The position numbers and the translations under genes were made by a program. The notes below the pieces were generated by a model. It was not told the DNA's origin and did not search any database. It worked only from the letters and a program-made list of their open reading frames with translations. 58,055 nt of DNA from Methanobacteriota archaeon (GTDB taxonomy: Archaea; Methanobacteriota; Methanobacteria; Methanobacteriales; Methanobacteriaceae), in contig JAEYPF010000006.1 of NCBI GenBank assembly GCA_023411115.1, positions 1-58,055 of the forward strand. Reading direction: 5' to 3'. This document shows, in pieces, positions 25,642 through 33,954 of this stretch (position 1 is the first letter of the stretch; every line of letters starts with the position of its first letter).

Positions 25642-26040
25642 TAAAACACCACATCATTATATATTAATCAGATTTGTTAATGTATTATATAATACTAATA
25701 TATTAGTCTTATGATAATATGTATTATAATAATTAGGATGAATTTTATTATATTGTATATATCAGTTAACTTAAATGAAGTATTTGACCTATTTTAAGAA
25801 ACATTAAATATTCATTATTAGAATAAAAATGAATACCCTTATTTAAATAGAAACAACTTAAAGTTAGAATGATTAATATGAATTCATTAATAATGAGTTA
25901 TTGAATTACAAAGTGCGTTTAATTTAAAGATGTTAACTAAATTTATTTCAAGATGTATATTCCGAAATCAATAATTTAAACTTTAAGTTAAGGGTAAGTA
26001 TAAAAACATTATAAGTTATAACTCAAGTATAAATGATAAC
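25642..26040. other. AT-rich divergent promoter region, no gene seen
   Basis: About 400 bases between the tail-anchored protein and mtxX. I find no open frame with a ribosome site and no strong inverted repeat. The mtxX ATG has no ribosome site, and TATA-like TATAAA stretches lie close in front of it (26001-26035), so a leaderless transcript is possible. Confidence 0.4.
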
Positions 26041-26769
26041 ATGAAGATTGCAGCAGGCATTGGTGAAAATAGAAATATAGTTAAAGCTTCAAAAAATGTA
26101 GATTTTGAAGTGATTTTAACTGAGTCTGAAGATGAGCTAGTTGATATGCTGCTAAACAAAGAGATAGATGCTGCTATAAGAGGATCCCTTGGTTCTTCAA
26201 AAGTATTGAATGTATTAAAAGAGAAATATTGTAATGAAATTTTTAGAACATCATTTTTAGAGGTTAACGGTGAGAAATTTTTACTTGCACCTGTTGGAAT
26301 TGACGAAGGAGATAGCTTAGAGGAGAAGGTAAAAATAGTGAATCTAGGGGCTGAGTTCCTATTAAAATTAGGAATAGAACCTAAAATTGCAGTACTTTCT
26401 GGTGGAAGGCGCCAGGATGTAGGTAGAAGTCAGAAAATTGATAGTTCCATTGCAGAGGGAGAACTTGTAACCAGCATCGTAAAAAGTAAATATTCTGTAA
26501 AACATTATTTTATATTAATAGAAAATGCAATAAAGGATAATGTAAACTTCATTTTAGCACCAGATGGCATATCTGGAAACTTGATCTTTCGAACTCTTGT
26601 TTTTCTGGGTTCAGTTAAAAGTCATGGTGCTGTAACGCTCGGAATCGATGAAATATTCATAGATACTTCAAGATCACAAAGCGTGGAAGGATACATTAGA
26701 GCTTTAGAATTTTCAAATTATCTAGCAAAGAGTAGGAGTAAAAATGCAGGTATTAAAACCAGTTTATAG
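26041..26769 (+). CDS. mtxX: Methanogenesis marker protein 4 (MtxX), phosphotransacetylase-like
   Basis: 242 residues. The N-terminal MKIAAGIGENRNIVKA, the middle AVLSGGRRQDVGRS and the C-terminal LAPDGISGNLIFRTLVFLGSVKSHGAVTLG identify MtxX. This methanogen-marker family is related to phosphate acetyl/butyryl transferases; MtxX was first linked to methyltransferase genes, and its reaction is not established. No ribosome site is visible before the ATG. The 3' end overlaps uppS by 26 bases, so the two are translationally linked. Confidence 0.88.
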   Translation: MKIAAGIGENRNIVKASKNVDFEVILTESEDELVDMLLNKEIDAAIRGSLGSSKVLNVLKEKYCNEIFRTSFLEVNGEKFLLAPVGIDEGDSLEEKVKIVNLGAEFLLKLGIEPKIAVLSGGRRQDVGRSQKIDSSIAEGELVTSIVKSKYSVKHYFILIENAIKDNVNFILAPDGISGNLIFRTLVFLGSVKSHGAVTLGIDEIFIDTSRSQSVEGYIRALEFSNYLAKSRSKNAGIKTSL

Positions 26770-27511
26770 AGTTTATGAATGGTACATATCAAGAAATCTT
26801 AAACCAGAAAACATGCCCAAACATATAGCTATAATAATGGATGGTAATAGACGTTATTCAAAAATAATGGGTAATATGGAGGCAATAGAAGGCCATAGAA
26901 GGGGTGTAAATACCCTTGAGAAAGTTCTGGATTGGTCAATTGAACTGGGAATAGAAATCGTTACAGCTTATGCATTTTCTACAGAGAACTTTAACAGGCC
27001 TCCAAAAGAAGTAGAAGGCTTAATGCTTCTTTTCCAGAAAGAGTTTGAAGGTATAGCTAGAAATCCCAAGATTCACAAAAATGAAGTTAGAATAAAAGCT
27101 GTTGGTAATTTAGATTTGCTTCCAGAGAATGTGAGAGAGGCAATAAGAATTGCAGAAGAATCTACAGCTTCATATAAAAAACGAATCGTGAATATTGCAA
27201 TAGGTTATGATGGGCGAATGGAAATAATTGACGCCATAAAAAAGATTTCAAAGGATGTAAAGGAAGGAAAATTGGAATGTGATGACATAAATGAAGAAAG
27301 TGTTAATGAAAACCTTTATACTGCGGGTTTAGAAGATCCAAATCTCATAATAAGAACAAGTGGGGAAGAAAGACTCAGCGGATTTTTATTATGGCAATCT
27401 TCCTATTCTGAACTGTATTTCTGTGATAGTTTATGGCCTGAACTTAGAAAAGTTGATTTTTTAAGGGCGCTTAGATCGTATCAGGAAAGAGAAAGGCGTT
27501 TTGGGGTTTAA
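26744..27511 (+). CDS. uppS: Cis-polyprenyl diphosphate synthase (UppS family)
   Basis: 255 residues. It extends farnesyl- or geranylgeranyl-diphosphate in cis to the long lipid carrier for glycan and pseudomurein precursors. The catalytic region reads IAIIMDGNRRYSK (archaeal form of MDGNGRW) with GHRRGVNTLEKVL, AFSTENFNRP, and the C-terminal DPNLIIRTSGEERLSGFLLWQSSYSELYF. The start lies inside mtxX behind AGGAG five bases upstream, which decides it. Confidence 0.93.
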   Translation: MQVLKPVYRVYEWYISRNLKPENMPKHIAIIMDGNRRYSKIMGNMEAIEGHRRGVNTLEKVLDWSIELGIEIVTAYAFSTENFNRPPKEVEGLMLLFQKEFEGIARNPKIHKNEVRIKAVGNLDLLPENVREAIRIAEESTASYKKRIVNIAIGYDGRMEIIDAIKKISKDVKEGKLECDDINEESVNENLYTAGLEDPNLIIRTSGEERLSGFLLWQSSYSELYFCDSLWPELRKVDFLRALRSYQERERRFGV

Positions 27512-27560
27512 CTTCTCTTTTTATATTTAATTTAACTACAATTTTTACTGAGGAATATTT

Positions 27561-28319
27561 ATGATTGATTCACACTGTCATGTTGATTTTAAAGACTTTA
27601 ACAAAAACAGAGAAGAAGTAATAGCGCGAGCAAAGAAAAAACTGGATGCAGTTGTTAATTCAGGGGCTACATTAGGTGGAAACAGAAGAACACTTAAACT
27701 TGTAGAAGACTATAGAGGATTCATATACGGCACCCTTGGATTTCATCCAGTAGATGCGTCAAAAGCAGATTTCAATATAATTGACGAAGCTTTTAAGGAA
27801 ATTCATGAAAATATTGATAAGGCAGTTGCAGTAGGTGAAACTGGGCTTGATTTTTACCATATAGATAATAATGAAGCAAGAAACAGACAGGTAAAGGTTT
27901 TTAGAAGATTTATAGACCTGGCCAATGAATATGAAATGCCAATAGTGATCCATGCAAGAGATGCTGAAATAAAAGCATTTGATCTGGTAAATGAATATTC
28001 CAGAGATATTGATGTTATATTCCACTGTTATGGTGGTGATGTTGAAACAGCAAGTAAAATCGTGGATGAAAGTTATTATGTTTCATTTTCAACCATAATT
28101 TGTTATTCTGATTATCATAAAGAACTTGTAGAAGAAATACCGATTCAGAATATACTTACTGAAACCGATAGCCCTTATCTCTCCCCTTTTAAGGGGTATA
28201 AGAATGAGCCTGCTTTTGTAGAAGAAACTGTTAAAAAGATTGCAGATATAAAGTCTTTACCCGTATTAAAGGTAGGTAAAAAGACAGAGAGAAATGCAAG
28301 AAAGGTTTTTGGGATATAA
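27561..28319 (+). CDS. TatD-family metal-dependent hydrolase
   Basis: 252 residues in a TIM-barrel metal hydrolase. MIDSHCHVDF holds the first two metal histidines, GTLGFHP and AVGETGLDFYH follow, MPIVIHARDA and VIFHCYGGDVE hold later histidines, and LTETDSPYLSPF closes the site. Family members act as Mg-dependent 3'-5' DNA/RNA exonucleases or D-amino-acyl-tRNA hydrolases; the exact substrate is uncertain. The start has TGAGGA. It is the third gene of the mtxX-uppS-tatD run. Confidence 0.9.
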   Translation: MIDSHCHVDFKDFNKNREEVIARAKKKLDAVVNSGATLGGNRRTLKLVEDYRGFIYGTLGFHPVDASKADFNIIDEAFKEIHENIDKAVAVGETGLDFYHIDNNEARNRQVKVFRRFIDLANEYEMPIVIHARDAEIKAFDLVNEYSRDIDVIFHCYGGDVETASKIVDESYYVSFSTIICYSDYHKELVEEIPIQNILTETDSPYLSPFKGYKNEPAFVEETVKKIADIKSLPVLKVGKKTERNARKVFGI

Positions 28320-28421
28320 CAAAACTACAATTTAAGTTACTTTTTTCTTAGTTTTAATTTTTAATTGAATTTTTCTTTTATATTAAATATTTGGAGATTT
28401 GAGTTTATAGTTTACTACTTA

Positions 28422-28445
28422 AGCCGCCAGCGGCAGCCGCCGGCG
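28422..28445. repeat. GC-rich 13-nt tandem repeat
   Basis: AGCCGCCAGCG (28422-28432) and AGCCGCCGGCG (28435-28445) repeat with a 13-base period, and the first contains GCCG-CCAG-CGGC, able to form a small hairpin. The block is nearly all G+C in very AT-rich surroundings. It lies in the spacer between convergent tatD and the CMD gene, 16 bases past the CMD stop. Confidence 0.6.
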
Positions 28446-28460
28446 TTATAACAAAAGGAG

Positions 28461-28844
28461 TTATTCTTCATCATCTATTTCTGCAAACACTTCCTTTGCA
28501 GTGTATACGCCGTTTAAAGCAGCTGGAAAACCTGCATAAACAGCCATCTGAATAAGTACCTCAACGATCTCCTCTCGGGTACATCCCACATTTAAAGCTC
28601 CTCTAATATGGCTTTTGAGTTCTATCTGTGCATGTCCTAGAGTTGTAAGACTTGCAATGGTTACAAGTTCTCTTGTTTTTAAATCTAAACCTGGACGTGT
28701 GTAAACATCCGCATAAGGAAATTCAGCGACAAAACGGGCTAAATCAGGAGCAATATCTTCTAAATTCGCTGATAATTGCCCATATGATTTTGGATTCATT
28801 ATTTTAAGCATTTCTAAACCTTTTTTATACTTGTCTTCACTCAT
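28461..28844 (-). CDS. Carboxymuconolactone decarboxylase (CMD/AhpD-like) family protein
   Basis: 127 residues of the all-helical CMD fold. RPGLDLKTRELVTIASLTTLGHAQIELKSHIRGALNVGCTREEIVEVLIQ is the conserved core, here with the His of the GHAQIELKSH motif. The CxxC of the peroxidase AhpD is absent, so it resembles the gamma-carboxymuconolactone decarboxylase-like subgroup common in methanogens, of unknown role. GGAGG precedes the ATG. Confidence 0.88.
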   Translation of the reverse strand: MSEDKYKKGLEMLKIMNPKSYGQLSANLEDIAPDLARFVAEFPYADVYTRPGLDLKTRELVTIASLTTLGHAQIELKSHIRGALNVGCTREEIVEVLIQMAVYAGFPAALNGVYTAKEVFAEIDDEE

Positions 28845-29112
28845 TTTTTGCCTCCAGTTAAATAATTAAAAAATAAAGTTAGTAAGTCAACATATTTAAT
28901 TAGTTAAGTTTAATCTAATTATTTCACCATTTTTTTAGTTAATTTCTAGGTTACATTCACATTATATTATTTTCAAAATAAATAAGTAAATTCTTTTTTT
29001 AAGTAGCAAAGATGAACGCCCTTTTAAAGAATCCCTCAGTTAGATCTAGAATTTGGTCTCATAGAATAGGCTCTAGATGGTGCATAGTCTTTAGAAAAAT
29101 TGTGAGATGTGA

Positions 29113-29241
29113 TTCTTAGAAGAGCTCCAGAGGAGTAATGTTACTCTCTACAAAAGGACGGTGGTTCTATTAAATGACTTAAGCGAATCCATTAAAGATA
29201 CCATCAAGCGAATTGTTGAAAATGGAGTAATGGAAATTTAA
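29113..29241 (+). pseudogene. C-terminal remnant of an unrecognised gene
   Basis: An open frame with no proper start begins after an in-frame TGA and reads EELQRSNVTLYKRTVV then LLNDLSESIKDTIKRIV and ends ENGVMEI. It has protein-like composition. A GTG at 29161 (AGGA five bases upstream) could start a 26-residue peptide, but a decayed gene is more likely. A diverged copy of its second half lies at 29692-29760. Upstream, 28845-29112 shows only broken frames. Confidence 0.3.
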
Positions 29242-29308
29242 AGGACGAAATTTGAATATAATCATAAAATTTAAGTTATGTTATAATTTAATGTACTATG
29301 GTGATTTT

Positions 29309-29599
29309 ATGATAGCAGTTAAAGTAATGGAATTTGGATATTCAGTTGAATATCAAAAACATTTTATTAGAATTAATATTATGGGAATGGAAAAAGAAAA
29401 GAAGGATAAAATGTTACCTATGATAGTTAATATACCTTTAGGAAACATTAAACGATTTGTAGTTGAATCAGATGATGAAAATGGCTTAAAAATACTTGAA
29501 TATTTGCCAGAAAGTGAATATCCATTTAATAATGAAATTCCTACTGCAGATGAAATTAAAGCTGTTGAAAAAATGATAAAAGGTTTTATGATTCAATAA
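29309..29599 (+). CDS. Hypothetical protein, 96 residues
   Basis: Begins MIAVKVMEFGYSVEYQKHFIRI and continues with strands and a C-terminal helix (TADEIKAVEKMIKGFM). Acidic residues are scattered, there is no cysteine and no membrane segment. I do not recognise the family. The ATG at 29309 has GGTGA four bases upstream; an earlier in-frame ATG at 29252 does not. It is flanked on both sides by diverged copies of a sequence (29159-29230 and 29692-29760), suggesting a rearranged accessory segment. Confidence 0.55.
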   Translation: MIAVKVMEFGYSVEYQKHFIRINIMGMEKEKKDKMLPMIVNIPLGNIKRFVVESDDENGLKILEYLPESEYPFNNEIPTADEIKAVEKMIKGFMIQ

Positions 29600-29691
29600 A
29601 ACTATCTAAATAGATATTTTTAACAGTTAAAATATCTTTAATATGTGAATTTATACTAGTAGTCAAGTAATGCAAACCTTATTGATAGAAG

Positions 29692-29760
29692 GTGTTCTAT
29701 TAGAATGTAATACTAAGAAATAATATTAAAGATACACTTCGAGTCAATTATTAGGATGAT
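29692..29760 (+). repeat. Diverged second copy of the 29.2-kb remnant
   Basis: GGTG-TTCTATTA, then ATTAAAGATAC, then CGAGTCAATTATT align in order with 29159-29230 (GGTGGTTCTATTA, ATTAAAGATAC, GCGAATTGTT). Read in two frames it gives GVLLE and IKDTLRVNY against VVLLND and IKDTIKRIV of the first copy, with stops between. It looks like a decayed coding duplicate. Confidence 0.35.
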
Positions 29761-29788
29761 AATAAGATAGTTCAAAAATTGAAGAGAA

Positions 29789-30109
29789 TTAATACATGAT
29801 TTCTGTGTTATAATGGGATATAAAGTCTTTTTCAAAGTCTTTGATAATGTTTAATATATTTTCTTCTTTTTCTAATTCAGAATCATAATAGTGTATTATA
29901 ATGTCGATTAAGAACTGGGAATCCTTTTTGATGTATTGCCAGCTGTAACTACAATTGGAATCAAATCTACCTTTTTCATAATTTGTTAAAACAGCTACTA
30001 AGTTAGGTTCACTAACATCGGCAGTTTCTACAAAACTCATCATAAAAGTTGTAGTATTCGGTTCTTCTTTACCGGTTGGTTCTAATTCTGTATTCAAATG
30101 TTTTAACAT
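29789..30109 (-). CDS. Hypothetical protein, 106 residues
   Basis: Soluble and acidic, with N-terminal LNTELEPTGKEEPNTTTFMMSF and a C-terminal helix-rich part (FLIDIIIHYYDSELEKEENILNIIK). I do not recognise a family or catalytic motif. The ATG has GTGA seven bases upstream. It diverges from the CDF-like transporter and lies in the repeat-rich accessory stretch. Confidence 0.5.
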   Translation of the reverse strand: MLKHLNTELEPTGKEEPNTTTFMMSFVETADVSEPNLVAVLTNYEKGRFDSNCSYSWQYIKKDSQFLIDIIIHYYDSELEKEENILNIIKDFEKDFISHYNTEIMY

Positions 30110-30159
30110 TATAGTTCACTAGTATTAATTGGATTATAAATTTAATAAATTTTTCTTTC

Positions 30160-30223
30160 AATTAATGAATTCAATTAAATAGACCTCAAATGAATTCTAT
30201 TAATGGCTTATTTTTTATGAAAT
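30160..30223. repeat. Left copy of a 64-bp direct repeat
   Basis: It starts AATTAATGAATTCAAT and ends TTTTTTATGAAAT, and is nearly 90 percent identical, with two small gaps, to 30959-31023. Each copy is itself an imperfect inverted repeat: ATTAATGAATTCAAT at its left faces ATGAATTCTATTAAT. It lies about 90 bases before the transporter start. Confidence 0.65.
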
Positions 30224-30314
30224 CACATTATCCACTAATTTTAAGGAAATTAAAAATAAATATTAGATCATTATAATTAGATAAGAATTTGATAAATGTT
30301 ATTTAAGGGATTAT

Positions 30315-30911
30315 ATGAACTCTAAACTCAATAAAAAAGCGTTAAATCTATCATATTTCACTATTATCTACAATATCATAGAAGGATTACTATCTATTTT
30401 TGCAGGTTTAATTGCTGGAAGTGTTTCTCTTGTGGGGTTTGGGCTTGATAGTGCTGTTGAATCATTTTCAGCAGTTATAATGGTGTGGAGATTTAAAAAG
30501 AGCGGTAAATTGGAGGAATCTAAAGAGGAAGAGATTGAAAATAGAGCGTTGAAATATGTTGGTTATACTTTTTTAATTCTGGGAGCTTACGTATTGTACG
30601 AATCTTTAAAGAATATTTATACTGGGGAAATTCCAGAACCAAGTCTTATTGGAATAATTATAGCTATGGCTTCTATTATTATAATGCCTGCCCTATATTA
30701 TATGAAATTTAGAACTGGAAAAGAGTTAAACAGTAGGAGTTTAATAGCTGATTCTAAACAAACTCTTGCATGTGCTTATTTATCAGGGGCTCTTCTTTTT
30801 GGGCTTTTAATGAACTATATTTTTGGAATATGGCAGGCTGATTCTTTAATTGGAATATTAATAGCAATTTACCTTTTAAAAGAAGGATATGAAATTTTAA
30901 GTGAAAAATAA
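30315..30911 (+). CDS. CDF-like cation transporter, short form
   Basis: 198 residues with about five transmembrane helices. LIAGSVSLVGFGLDSAVESFSAVIMVWRF corresponds to helix 2 of cation diffusion facilitators with a DxxxE metal pair, and SLIADSKQTLACAYLSGALLFG to helix 5. The C-terminal cytoplasmic metal domain of standard CDF proteins is missing; the protein ends shortly after the last helix (LLKEGYEIL). It probably exports divalent metal, but substrate is unknown. It is bracketed by the two 64-bp repeats. Confidence 0.75.
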   Translation: MNSKLNKKALNLSYFTIIYNIIEGLLSIFAGLIAGSVSLVGFGLDSAVESFSAVIMVWRFKKSGKLEESKEEEIENRALKYVGYTFLILGAYVLYESLKNIYTGEIPEPSLIGIIIAMASIIIMPALYYMKFRTGKELNSRSLIADSKQTLACAYLSGALLFGLLMNYIFGIWQADSLIGILIAIYLLKEGYEILSEK

Positions 30912-30958
30912 AGACTTTAGTACATGGAAACCATATTAAATGGTTTCAAAAAGATTTT

Positions 30959-31023
30959 AATTAATGAATTCAATAAAAGAGACTTCAAATGAAATTTTAT
31001 TAATGACTTCTTTTTTATGAAAT
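30959..31023. repeat. Right copy of the 64-bp direct repeat
   Basis: It starts AATTAATGAATTCAAT and ends TTTTTTATGAAAT. It begins 48 bases after the transporter stop. With 30160-30223 it frames the gene, and its inner inverted repeat is less perfect than in the left copy. Confidence 0.65.
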
Positions 31024-31057
31024 TTCTAGCGAATTCCAGTTCCTTCGGAAATATACC

Positions 31058-31078
31058 ATGAAAATATAAAATTTTCAT
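31058..31078. repeat. Perfect 8-bp hairpin
   Basis: ATGAAAAT (31058-31065) and ATTTTCAT (31071-31078) with a five-base loop. A smaller TTCC-TTC-GGAA hairpin lies just before it. Both precede the larger structure at 31112-31217. Confidence 0.5.
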
Positions 31079-31111
31079 TAATCAGGTCATTTGTTATTTA
31101 TAAGATCAGCT

Positions 31112-31217
31112 GCGAACTTTAAACCACTTACGTGGCGTCATACGCGTATATTACAAAGACAACGTCCCTTCGAGGAGCCTGATTATCGTAATATACAAGG
31201 CATATGACGAAGTTCGC
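31112..31217. ncRNA. Candidate structured RNA or palindromic element
   Basis: A long branched fold can be drawn. GCGAACTT (31112-31119) pairs with AAGTTCGC (31210-31217). CCAC-TTAC-GTGG (31124-31135) is a side hairpin. CGTCATA (31136-31142) pairs with TATGACG (31203-31209). GTATATTAC (31146-31154) pairs with GTAATATAC (31188-31196). In all 24 base pairs stack in nested order, with the side hairpin directly at a junction. The segment is richer in G+C than its surroundings and codes for nothing visible. Strand is unknown because the fold is near-symmetric. It matches no RNA family I know. Confidence 0.5.
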
Positions 31218-31259
31218 TTATTCTAATCCGTCCCTCACACCCACACCCGCCTCCGATAA

Positions 31260-31272
31260 GGGGCTTCGCCCC
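31260..31272. repeat. GC-rich hairpin
   Basis: GGGGC-TTC-GCCCC, a five-pair stem following a C-rich stretch (CCCTCACACCCACACCC, about 31232-31248). It may be the 3' end of the structured element at 31112-31217 or an independent signal. Confidence 0.45.
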
Positions 31273-31422
31273 AGAATGCCTCATAATATAAAAGTAATGA
31301 ATATTTGTAAAAGATTAATAATTTATAAAAAAAGTTAATATAAATACTAATGTAAATTATTGAAAATTAATTTGTCTTAAAATTGATAATTATGCACTAA
31401 AAACGCGATAAAAGATGAAATA

Positions 31423-33330
31423 ATGAAATTAAATCCTAAATCATTAGCTGAAAATCAGTTTAAGATATTTGACAATATGCTTGAAGGTGTATCAGTATAT
31501 AAATTAATTTTTAACGATAAAGGTGAAGTAATTAATGGTATCCTTGTATATATGAATTCTACAACTGTTGAAACTATGGGATTAAGTTCTGTAGATGATA
31601 TTGGGAAAAATGCAATAGAAATATTTGGTACTGACTTCATACAGCCACATCTTAAAGCAATAAATGAATTACATCAAACAGGTAAGGAAAATCGATTTGA
31701 AGTTTATTATGCACCTACAGATAAATATTTCATTGTTTCAGGTTTTGATATAACTGATGACCTTTTTGCAGTACTTAGAGCAGATATAACGGAACATAAA
31801 AAATTAGAGGAATCTTTATTAGAATCAGAGGAATCATATAAATCTATTTTTGAAAATAGTTTGGATGCCATTTTCCTTACATCCCCTGATGGCAGAATTT
31901 TAGATGTTAATCCTGCTACAGAAAAAATGTTTGGTTGTAGTAAAGAAAAAATCTGTAAATTAGGTAGAAAAGGCATTTTAGATATGGATGACCCACGCAC
32001 ACCTCGAATAATTGAAGAAAGGAAGCGTTTTGGTAAAATTAAGAGCGAAACTACTTATGTAAGGTGTGATGGGTCAAAATTTGAGGGTGAATTTTCATCG
32101 GGTATCTTTAAAGACAGAAATGGGAATGATAGAACAATTGTAATAGTTAGAGATATAACTGAACGTAAAAAAACTGAAGAAGATTTAAAAGAAAGTGAAG
32201 AGAAATTTAGGTCTTTATATTCCTCTATGGCTGAAGGAGTAGCCATACATAAAGTTTTATATGGATCTTCCAATGAAGCTGTTGATTATGTTATCATTGA
32301 TATAAATCCTGCTTATGAGCATATTATTGGTTTGAAAAGAAATGTAGTTATTGGAAAGAAAGCTTCTCAACTTTATGGAACGGGTAAACCACCTTATCTT
32401 GACATTTTTGCCCAAGTTGCTGAAAGCGGTAATCCTGCACTTTTAGAGGCTTTTTTTGAACCTATGAATAAACATTTCCGTATTCTAATTACTTCTCCAG
32501 AAAAAGGAAAATTTGCAACTGTCTTTGAAGATATTACCCATCGCAAGCAAATTGAAGAAGAATTAAGGTTAGCTCGTGATAATCTTGAAGTACAAGTTCA
32601 AGAACGAACTAAAGAATTGGAAAATGTGAATGATGAATTAAAGAATTCTAATGATGAATTACAGCAGTTTGCATATGTTACAAGTCATGATCTTCAAGAA
32701 CCGCTTAGGACAATAGCAAGTTTTACACAACTTTTAGATCGGCGTTATAAAGGTAAGCTTGATAGTGACGCTGATGAATTCATGGATTATATTGTAGATG
32801 CTTCAAAGAGAATGCAAAGCCTAATTAAGGATTTATTAGAGTATTCAAAAGTTACATCTAAAGGAGAAGAGTTTAAATTAGTTAATACAAAAGAAATTGT
32901 TAAAAATATAATATCTGACTTTCATGTAATTCTTGATGAGAATAATGGTGAAGTGACTTGTGATTCTTTACCTGAAGTATATGCTAATGAAAGATTATTA
33001 ACCCAAGTATTCCAAAACCTTATATCTAACGCAATTAAATACAGAAAGCCAGAAGAACCGCCAAGGGTCCATATTTCATCAAGGAAAGAAGGTCATGAAT
33101 TTGTTTTTAGTATATCTGACAATGGTATTGGAATTGATCCAGAATATTTTGACCGAATTTTCATGATTTTTCAACGATTACATACACAAGGAGAATATGA
33201 AGGAACGGGAATAGGTCTTGCAATAGTTAAAAAAATAATAGACCAACATGGCGGACGAATTTGGGTAGAATCTGAATTAGGTAAAGGTTCAACTTTTTAT
33301 TTTACACTTCCTATGAAAATTAGCATTTGA
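31423..33330 (+). CDS. Multi-PAS sensor histidine kinase
   Basis: 635 residues, with no transmembrane segment. Three PAS domains follow each other (about 12-125, 137-250, 260-385); each ends in a typical DITEHKK, DITERKK or DITHRKQ linker. A coiled coil (about 385-410) leads to HisKA with phospho-acceptor H422 in YVTSHDLQEPLRTI. The ATPase has VFQNLISNAIKYR, ISDNGIGIDPEYFDRIF and YEGTGIGLAIVKKIIDQHGGRIW. PAS domains would sense redox state or a small ligand in the cytoplasm. The receiver 140 bases downstream is the likely partner. Confidence 0.92.
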   Translation: MKLNPKSLAENQFKIFDNMLEGVSVYKLIFNDKGEVINGILVYMNSTTVETMGLSSVDDIGKNAIEIFGTDFIQPHLKAINELHQTGKENRFEVYYAPTDKYFIVSGFDITDDLFAVLRADITEHKKLEESLLESEESYKSIFENSLDAIFLTSPDGRILDVNPATEKMFGCSKEKICKLGRKGILDMDDPRTPRIIEERKRFGKIKSETTYVRCDGSKFEGEFSSGIFKDRNGNDRTIVIVRDITERKKTEEDLKESEEKFRSLYSSMAEGVAIHKVLYGSSNEAVDYVIIDINPAYEHIIGLKRNVVIGKKASQLYGTGKPPYLDIFAQVAESGNPALLEAFFEPMNKHFRILITSPEKGKFATVFEDITHRKQIEEELRLARDNLEVQVQERTKELENVNDELKNSNDELQQFAYVTSHDLQEPLRTIASFTQLLDRRYKGKLDSDADEFMDYIVDASKRMQSLIKDLLEYSKVTSKGEEFKLVNTKEIVKNIISDFHVILDENNGEVTCDSLPEVYANERLLTQVFQNLISNAIKYRKPEEPPRVHISSRKEGHEFVFSISDNGIGIDPEYFDRIFMIFQRLHTQGEYEGTGIGLAIVKKIIDQHGGRIWVESELGKGSTFYFTLPMKISI

Positions 33331-33470
33331 TTCTGAAATAGTAAAAGAATATTTGTAAGTATATAATACATTACAAGCTTTAAATAGTAGTTTAACAGAC
33401 GTAAACATAATGCTTTAAGTATGAATTTATTTGTGTATTTAAAAGTCTATAAATCAAGGTGTAAATAACA

Positions 33471-33911
33471 ATGGATCCATATGTAAACTCACAAAAAATT
33501 ACTATTCTATTAGTTGAAGATAGTGAACCCGATGCACGCTTAATAAAAGAATTTTTAAGAGAAATGAATAATAATACTGAATTACATATTGTTGAAGATG
33601 GAATTGAAGCCTTAAAATACTTACATGTTAATTGTAAACCTGTTGAAGATTGCCCAAGTATTGTTATTTTAGATTTAAATTTACCTCGTATGGGTGGTCA
33701 TGAAGTTTTAAAGGAAATGAAAAAAGACAAGGATTTAAAAAGAATTCCTGTAATTATTTTAACTACATCTACTGATGAAGAAGATATAAATAAAAGTTAT
33801 GATGGCCTTGCAAGTTCTTATATCACTAAACCTGTTGATTTTGATGAATTTGCAAAGATAATAAACTCAATTAATAATTTCTGGTTTAATATAGTAAAAT
33901 TACCGCCTTAA
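33471..33911 (+). CDS. Single-domain response regulator (Rcp1-like)
   Basis: 146 residues. The acidic pair is E16-D17, the phospho-acceptor D68 in IVILDLNLPRMGG, with T98 and K120 (ITKPVDFDEF). No output domain. It is close in layout to the receiver at 19.9 kb. AGGTG precedes the ATG. Confidence 0.92.
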   Translation: MDPYVNSQKITILLVEDSEPDARLIKEFLREMNNNTELHIVEDGIEALKYLHVNCKPVEDCPSIVILDLNLPRMGGHEVLKEMKKDKDLKRIPVIILTTSTDEEDINKSYDGLASSYITKPVDFDEFAKIINSINNFWFNIVKLPP

Positions 33912-33927
33912 GCTTATTATTAATTTA

Positions 33928-33935
33928 TTTTTTTT
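33928..33935 (+). terminator. Poly-T terminator after the receiver gene
   Basis: Eight T in a row 16 bases after the stop codon, the usual archaeal termination signal. Confidence 0.45.
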
Positions 33936-33954
33936 GGAATTAAAAAAGCAGTAA

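Noticed and set aside
31081..31280. tRNA, SRP RNA or RNase P RNA in the structured spacer
   Set aside because: No T-loop GTTC pattern, no CCA-type acceptor, and none of the conserved SRP or RNase P core sequences.
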